NCBI GenBank assembly: GCA_025403435.1
Contig: CM046332.1
Coordinates: forward strand, 3,979,596 to 4,043,595
Origin: Artocarpus heterophyllus
Lineage: Eukaryota; Streptophyta; Magnoliopsida; Rosales; Moraceae
Length of the DNA stretch: 64,000 nucleotides
Reading direction: 5' to 3'
A program made the translations under genes and the position numbers. Of this stretch, positions 59,023-64,000 are shown piece after piece. The notes below the pieces were generated by a model. It had not been told where the DNA came from, made no database searches, and saw only the letters and a program-made list of their open reading frames with translations. Positions within the stretch are counted from its first letter, which is position 1. Each line of letters opens with the position of its first letter.

Positions 59023-61027
59023 TGTATGCCTTAAGGAGTAAAAATGTAACATGTTTTTAGAGACATTTTTATCAATAAAGAATTCATTCATAATTTTTAT
59101 ACCAAATCTTGTCCTCTTTACATTCATATTTGTTGAATGTATGTTAAGCAAACAATAGTCTGAGACTGTTAGTCTAAACTTTTAAGAATTGGGCATATGG
59201 TGGACAGATTATGTGGAAGACATAATTCTTAAGGTGACAGTCTAAATCATAAGATCTACAATCGAGGGAATAAAGTTAGGCGCTTTATTCATGTAAAGAT
59301 TGTTATGTTGTCTATATCCTTATTGAGAGATGGCTTATCTTGGCCATCGGAGGTGGACTCTGCGAATAGAAACATTGGCACACTGTCATAGGTGACGATG
59401 TGTTGGATCGGGACATAAAGTGAATTAATTTGGATTAATAATTCTACCTAGGAAAATTGATTTATTTTAGACAATCATTTGTATTATATCTTAATCCTTA
59501 GATAAAAGTGGGCCTGTTGTCTTGACTTGTGTCTTTTGATCTACTAAAGGGTGATACCCACATTTTAATAGTGGTATGCATGCTGGTACATTGGAGGCAT
59601 GACTTTTGATAGCGTAGACCTATTATTCATAGATATGAAATCCATAGCTCCTCTTTAGGAGTAGTGATATCCTCTTATATACGCTATCATGTAATTGAAA
59701 AACTAGAGCGCTCAACCATTTGAATATATAGGTGTAACCAAATAGTATATTGTCTTTGGATGGTAAGTTTTTTGATGGTGAGATAATAGAACATAAGATA
59801 AAAATAATCGAGAAGGTAAGACAGAACTTGTCGTTAAGCCAATTATAGATAATCCTATAGGGATATGATACACTATGATATGTCATGGAGACTTAGCTAC
59901 ACAGGTTTCATAATTCTATATGGTTTGAGAGTGCAGCTCTAAGCTTTTAGTGGAGTAGCGTTGGAGTTAATAATTATAAAGTGTATATCTTGGATATTGG
60001 GTTTCATAATTATTGCGAGCTTGAACTATATAGGTCCATCAGGTTTCCTTTTCTAACTCACAAAAATCCTGTAACAATACGACGTGCTTTTCCAATAATT
60101 GGTGACTTGTGTCAAATTTATCAAATTGGCTGAAATTCTATAAAATTAGATAATTCATGTTTGTTTATCGGTTGAATTAATTTTGTGATAAAATTAATTC
60201 AAGATAAACTTGTTGAATTATTGGGATCAGATAATTTATGTCTGTTTATCGGTTGGATTAATTTTGAATTAATTCAAGATAAACTTGCTCAATTATCAGG
60301 AATATTTATTTTCTTATAGATTATCTAGATGTGACTGTTTTAATCAGATAACTTCTCTATTGGGTTATTTAAATTAAAACTGAGGCTTTTTCTGAAGAAT
60401 CTTGGGTGAAAAATAAAGATTCGTAGGGATCTTTTATCGGAGATTCGGCAGGCCAATGTTTAAGTTTGGCCTACCAATTGAGGAGGTTCGGCAGGCCGAT
60501 CTCCCAGTTTGACCTGCCAATTGATGATAAAAAGATCACACATTTTCACATGGATTTCATCAGATATTGTTTCTGATTCAAATTTTTGAGGCCTTATCTG
60601 ATAGGGACTTACTCCTGGGTCTAACCTTTATAAAAAGGGAGTAAGTCTCTTTATTATTTAGATCAATTGAGAGATTAAGAGTAAAACTCTATTGGCGAGA
60701 TTCTGAAAACTCCCTGAGAGCTCTTGTTCACAAATCACAAACACTAGCTTTGGGTTCTCTTAATTGGTTGGAAGGAGAGTCATCGGGGAATGGCTAAACA
60801 ATGTAAGCCTACACTTAATCCGATCGTGGATAGAGAATAGCAAAGAAGACCAGTTGGTTGAGGCTCTTCTGGAACATTACTTCTCTTCATGGATTGCGGG
60901 AGCTCTTCGGCATTCAAAGGTTAGTAAGATCTGGTTAATTTATGCATATAGCGCGTCAAACTTGTGTTTTGGAAAATAATCTGATATAAAACTTTTTAAA
61001 ATTCTGTTGCATACTATTTTTCCAACA
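59023..61027 (+). mobile_element. Solo copia LTR, opposite orientation
   Basis: At 2,005 bp this is the same family but on the plus strand (TGTATGCC...TTCCAACA). The first nine bases of the consensus terminus are missing, and no clear 5-bp duplication is seen (ATCGCG on the left, ACAATG on the right). The paralogue at 16300-16360 reads through this point, which confirms it is an insertion. The antisense frame is open here as 59886-59623 on the minus strand. It is more diverged than the other LTRs. Confidence 0.88.
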
Positions 61028-61373
61028 ACAATGACAAAGATGAGTGGAACACCTAGCCATGTTCAACAAGATCTAGGGGGAAAGAAATGCCAAAAAAAGA
61101 AAAGCTCTACAAAAGCAAGACAATCACAACCTAACAAGAACAACCCATTGCGAATGAGCCACTGCCTGCATTTTACTTCTCTTCAGTACCTCCAAAATTT
61201 ATGCAGTTGGCTTTATATGCACATTCTTTCATGCGCGATGGGTTAATGATTCAGTGCCCAATACTAATAAATGTCACTGGCAATGAATTGCCTATCTATG
61301 TGGGGTATTAAGACATTTACTACAACATCAACTTGGATCAAATCAAGGCGAACTGTATCATGGTATATCTTAG
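61028..61373 (+). pseudogene. CACTA second gene, continued
   Basis: This matches 16358-16712 in the older relic: a lysine-rich block (GGKKCQKKK), an LQYLQNLCSW region and a PIYVGY-like stretch ending before the splice-site position. It continues the gene from 59022 but is cut at about 61374 by copia LTR sequence at GAAGTTATC, where both sequences could match. Confidence 0.65.
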
Positions 61374-62719
61374 GAAGTTATCTGATCAAAACAAACTTTA
61401 TCAAGATAGTCTCTAAGAAAATAAATCAATTCACAATAAGTCTACAAGTTTATCTTGTTAATTTATCCAATTAAATCAACCGATAAACAAACAAGAATTA
61501 TCCGATCCCAATAATTCAACAAGTTTATCTTAAATTAATTTTATTACAAAATTAATTTATCCAATAAACAGACATGAATTATTTGATTCTTTCAAATTTT
61601 AAACCAATCTGATAAATCCAACATAAGTCACCAATTATTGAAAAAGCACGCCGTATCGTTACAGGATTTTGTGACCTAGCAAAGGGGACCAAAATGGACC
61701 TATAAAGTTCAAGCTCATGATAATTATGAAACCCAATATCCTAGATAGACATTTCACAATTATCAACTCCAACGCTACTCCACTAAAAGCTTAGAGCTAC
61801 ACTCTCGAACTGTATAGAATTACGAAGCTCGTATAGCTAAGTCTCCATCACATATCAAAGTGTATCGTATTCCCATATGAAAATCCATAATCGGCTTAAG
61901 GACAAGTTCTGTCTTACCTTCCCGATTATTTTTATCTTACGTTCTATTATCTCATCATTAGAAAACTTATTATCCAAAGATGGTATACCATTCGGTTACA
62001 CCTATGTATCCAAATGGTTGAGCGCTCCAGTTTTCCAATTACAGGATAACACATATAAGAGGATATCATTACTCCTAAAGAGAAGCTATCGATTCCATAT
62101 CTATGAATAACAAGTCTACGCTATCAAGAGTCATGCCTCCAATGTACCGGTATGCATACCACTATTGAGATGTGGAAGTCACCCTCTGGTACATCAAAAG
62201 ATACAAGTCGAGAGAATGGGCCCACTATTCAAATCAAGATTAAGATACAATACAAATGACTGTCTAAAGTGAATCAATTTGCCGAGATAGAATTATTAAT
62301 CCAAATGAATTCACTTTATGTCCCGATCTAACACATCATCACCTATGACAATGTGCTAATGTTTCTATTCGCGGAGTCCAACTCCGATGGTCAAGACAAA
62401 CCATCTCCCTAAAGGGATATAGACAACATAACAATCCTTACATGAATAAAGCACCCAACTTTATTCCCTCCATTGCGGATCATATGTTTTAGACCATCAC
62501 CTTAAGAATCGTGTCTTCCGCATAATCAGTCCATCACATGCCCAATTCTTAAGGTTTAGACCGACAGTCTCAGACTACTGTTTGCTTAACATACATTCAA
62601 CAAATATGAACATAAAGAGGACAATATTTGGTATATATAAATGAATAAATTCTTTATTGATAAAAATGTCTCAAAAAAATGCATTGCATTTTTACTCCTT
62701 AGGGCATACATATCTAACA
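61374..62719 (-). repeat. Truncated copia LTR
   Basis: About 1,346 bp is retained, corresponding to about 53955-55303 of the solo LTR, in the same orientation. The right end is CTAACA, followed by the polypurine tract of a copia interior, so this was the 3' LTR of an element. The left third is missing. The antisense frame has lost its ATG (ATG to ATC) and starts at an internal codon (61877-62110). Confidence 0.88.
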
Positions 62720-62778
62720 ATCTCCCACTTGCACTAAGTGAGTAAATACAGCAAATCTCGCATCCCCATAGCTTCCAC
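62720..62778 (-). pseudogene. 59-bp stub of a copia interior
   Basis: It is colinear with 5893-5951 of copia 1: polypurine tract, then the end of RNase H. A new LTR starts at 62779, so the older copia element was interrupted 59 bases into its 3' end. A 5-bp duplication of TCCAC (62774-62778) would be expected beyond the right edge of the window. Confidence 0.88.
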
Positions 62779-64000
62779 TGTTAGACATGTATGCCCTAAG
62801 GAGTAAAAATGTAATACGTTTTTGGAGACATTTTATTAAATAAAGAATTTATTCATTTATATATACCAAATCTTGTCCTCTTTACGTTCATATTTGTTGA
62901 ATGTTTGATAAGCAAACAGTAGTATGAGACTGTCAATCTAAACCTTAAGAATTGGGCATATGATGGGATGATTATGCGGAAGACACGATTCTTAAGGTGA
63001 CGGTCTAAAACATATGATCCGCAATCGAGGGAATAAAGTTGGGCGCTTTATTCATGTAAAGATTGTTATGTTGTCTATATCCCTTATGGGAGATGGTTTG
63101 TCTTGGCCGTCGGAGTTGGACTCCGTGAATAGAAACATTGGCACGTTGTCATAGGTGACGATGTGTTGGATCGGGACATAAAGTGTATTGGTTTGGATTA
63201 ATAATTCTGTCTTGGCAAATCGATTCACTTTAGACAGTCATTTGTATTGTATCTTAATCCTAAGATGAATAGTGGGCCTGTTATCTCGACTTGTGTCTTT
63301 TGATGTACCAATGGGTGGCTCCCACATCTCTATAGTGGTATGCATGCCGGTACGTTGGAGGCATGACTCTTGATAGCGTAGACCTGTTATTCATAGATAT
63401 GGAATCCATAGCTCCTCTTTAGGAGTAATGATATCCTCTTATATGCGTTGTCCTGTAATTGGAAAACTGGAGCGCTCAACCATTTGGATACATAGGTGTA
63501 ACCGAATGGTATACTATCTTTGGATGGTAAGTTTTCTAATGGTGAGACAATGGAACGTAAGATAAAAATAATCGGGAAGGTAAGACAGAACTTGTCCTTA
63601 AGCCGATTATGGATGATCATATAGGGATACGATACACTTTGATATGTCATGGAGACTTAGCTACACGAGCTTCTTAATTCTATAAAGTTCGAGAGTGCAG
63701 CTCCAAGCTTTTAGTGGAGTAGCGTTGGAGTTGATAATTGTGAAATGTATATCTGGGTTATTGGCTTTCATAATTATCATGAGCTTAAACTTTATAGGTC
63801 CATTTTGGTCCCCTTTGCTAGCTCACAAAATCCTGTAACGACACGGCGTGCTTTTCCAATAATTGGTGACTTATGTCGGATTTATCAGATTGGTTTAAAA
63901 TTTGTAAGAATCAAATAATTCATGTCTGTTTATCGATTGAATTAATTTTGTAAGAAATTAGTTCAAGATAAACTTGTTGAATTATTGCGATAAGATAATT
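62779..64000 (+). mobile_element. Copia LTR, plus strand, cut by the window edge
   Basis: It starts with an intact TGTTAGACATGTATGCCC terminus and is colinear with the family LTR for 1,222 bases. The remaining 0.8 kb and any interior lie outside the window. The antisense 87-codon frame is open (63650-63387). Very similar to the LTRs at 53332 and 61374. Confidence 0.92.

Larger units (their letters stand above)
50576..61373 (+). mobile_element. CACTA (En/Spm) DNA transposon, decayed and interrupted
   Basis: This is a plus-strand element with a TNP2-type transposase gene and a second gene of the Ptta/En/Spm kind. The left edge lies where gypsy LTR homology stops. The first bases TAGTACAACAAATTTGAG (50578) could be a decayed CACTACAA terminus, with two differences in the first nine bases. 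Subterminal repeats follow (50690-50830). Two solo copia LTRs sit inside it (53332-55303 and 59023-61027). The right terminus is not seen, because a truncated copia LTR replaces it near 61374. Whether the second gene belongs to the same element or an adjacent one is not settled. Confidence 0.8.

Overview
This is a plant nuclear sequence (probably an angiosperm; the species cannot be named from it). It is AT-rich and I find no host gene, tRNA, rRNA or CRISPR array. Almost everything I can place is transposable-element DNA: LTR retrotransposons of the Ty1/copia and Ty3/gypsy types nested in each other, plus decayed CACTA (En/Spm) DNA transposon coding sequence. The evidence is primer binding sites matching the 3' end of plant initiator-Met tRNA, 5-bp target-site duplications (TSDs), recognisable Gag, protease, integrase, RT and RNase H motifs, and TNP2-type transposase blocks. 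All coding regions are pseudogenes.

Layout. 1-4.47 kb and 13.50-14.26 kb: shuffled, mutually inverted LTR pieces of a gypsy-like element with TGATGAGA termini. 4467-13503: copia element 1 on the minus strand, inserted in one of those LTRs (TSD GAATTG). 14.56-16.99 kb: relic of a CACTA second gene, with a visible intron. 16.99-20.24 kb: probable decayed gypsy LTR. 20241-50575: a large minus-strand Ty3/gypsy chromovirus, called element G. Its 3' LTR (20241-34192) is split by a second gypsy element of the same family (element N, 20885-29623, TSD GTAAG) and by a solo LTR (29952-32038, TSD AAGTA). Its internal region (34193-48675) is split by copia element 2 (36051-45691). Its 5' LTR starts at 48676 and stops at 50575, where CACTA-type sequence begins.

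50.58-61.37 kb: a plus-strand CACTA element with subterminal repeats, a broken TNP2 transposase gene and a second gene. It is interrupted by two solo copia LTRs (53332-55303 and 59023-61027). 61.37-64.0 kb: a truncated copia LTR facing a second copia LTR across only 59 bp, a long inverted repeat cut by the window edge.

Inferred order of events: G is oldest in its block. N, the solo LTR, copia 2 and the CACTA element landed in it later, and copia solo LTRs then landed in the CACTA element. Copia 1 has the more similar LTR pair (about 10 differences in 264 compared bases, against more than 20 for copia 2, counted by eye).

The most interesting signals are: five premature stop codons shared at identical positions by the two independently inserted copia copies; complementary GC-rich motif arrays in the copia LTR and its 1.65-kb leader; self-nesting of the gypsy family; the head-to-head LTR hairpin at the right edge; and a roughly 470-bp pyrimidine tract inside the CACTA element. 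I found no undescribed functional system that I can support.
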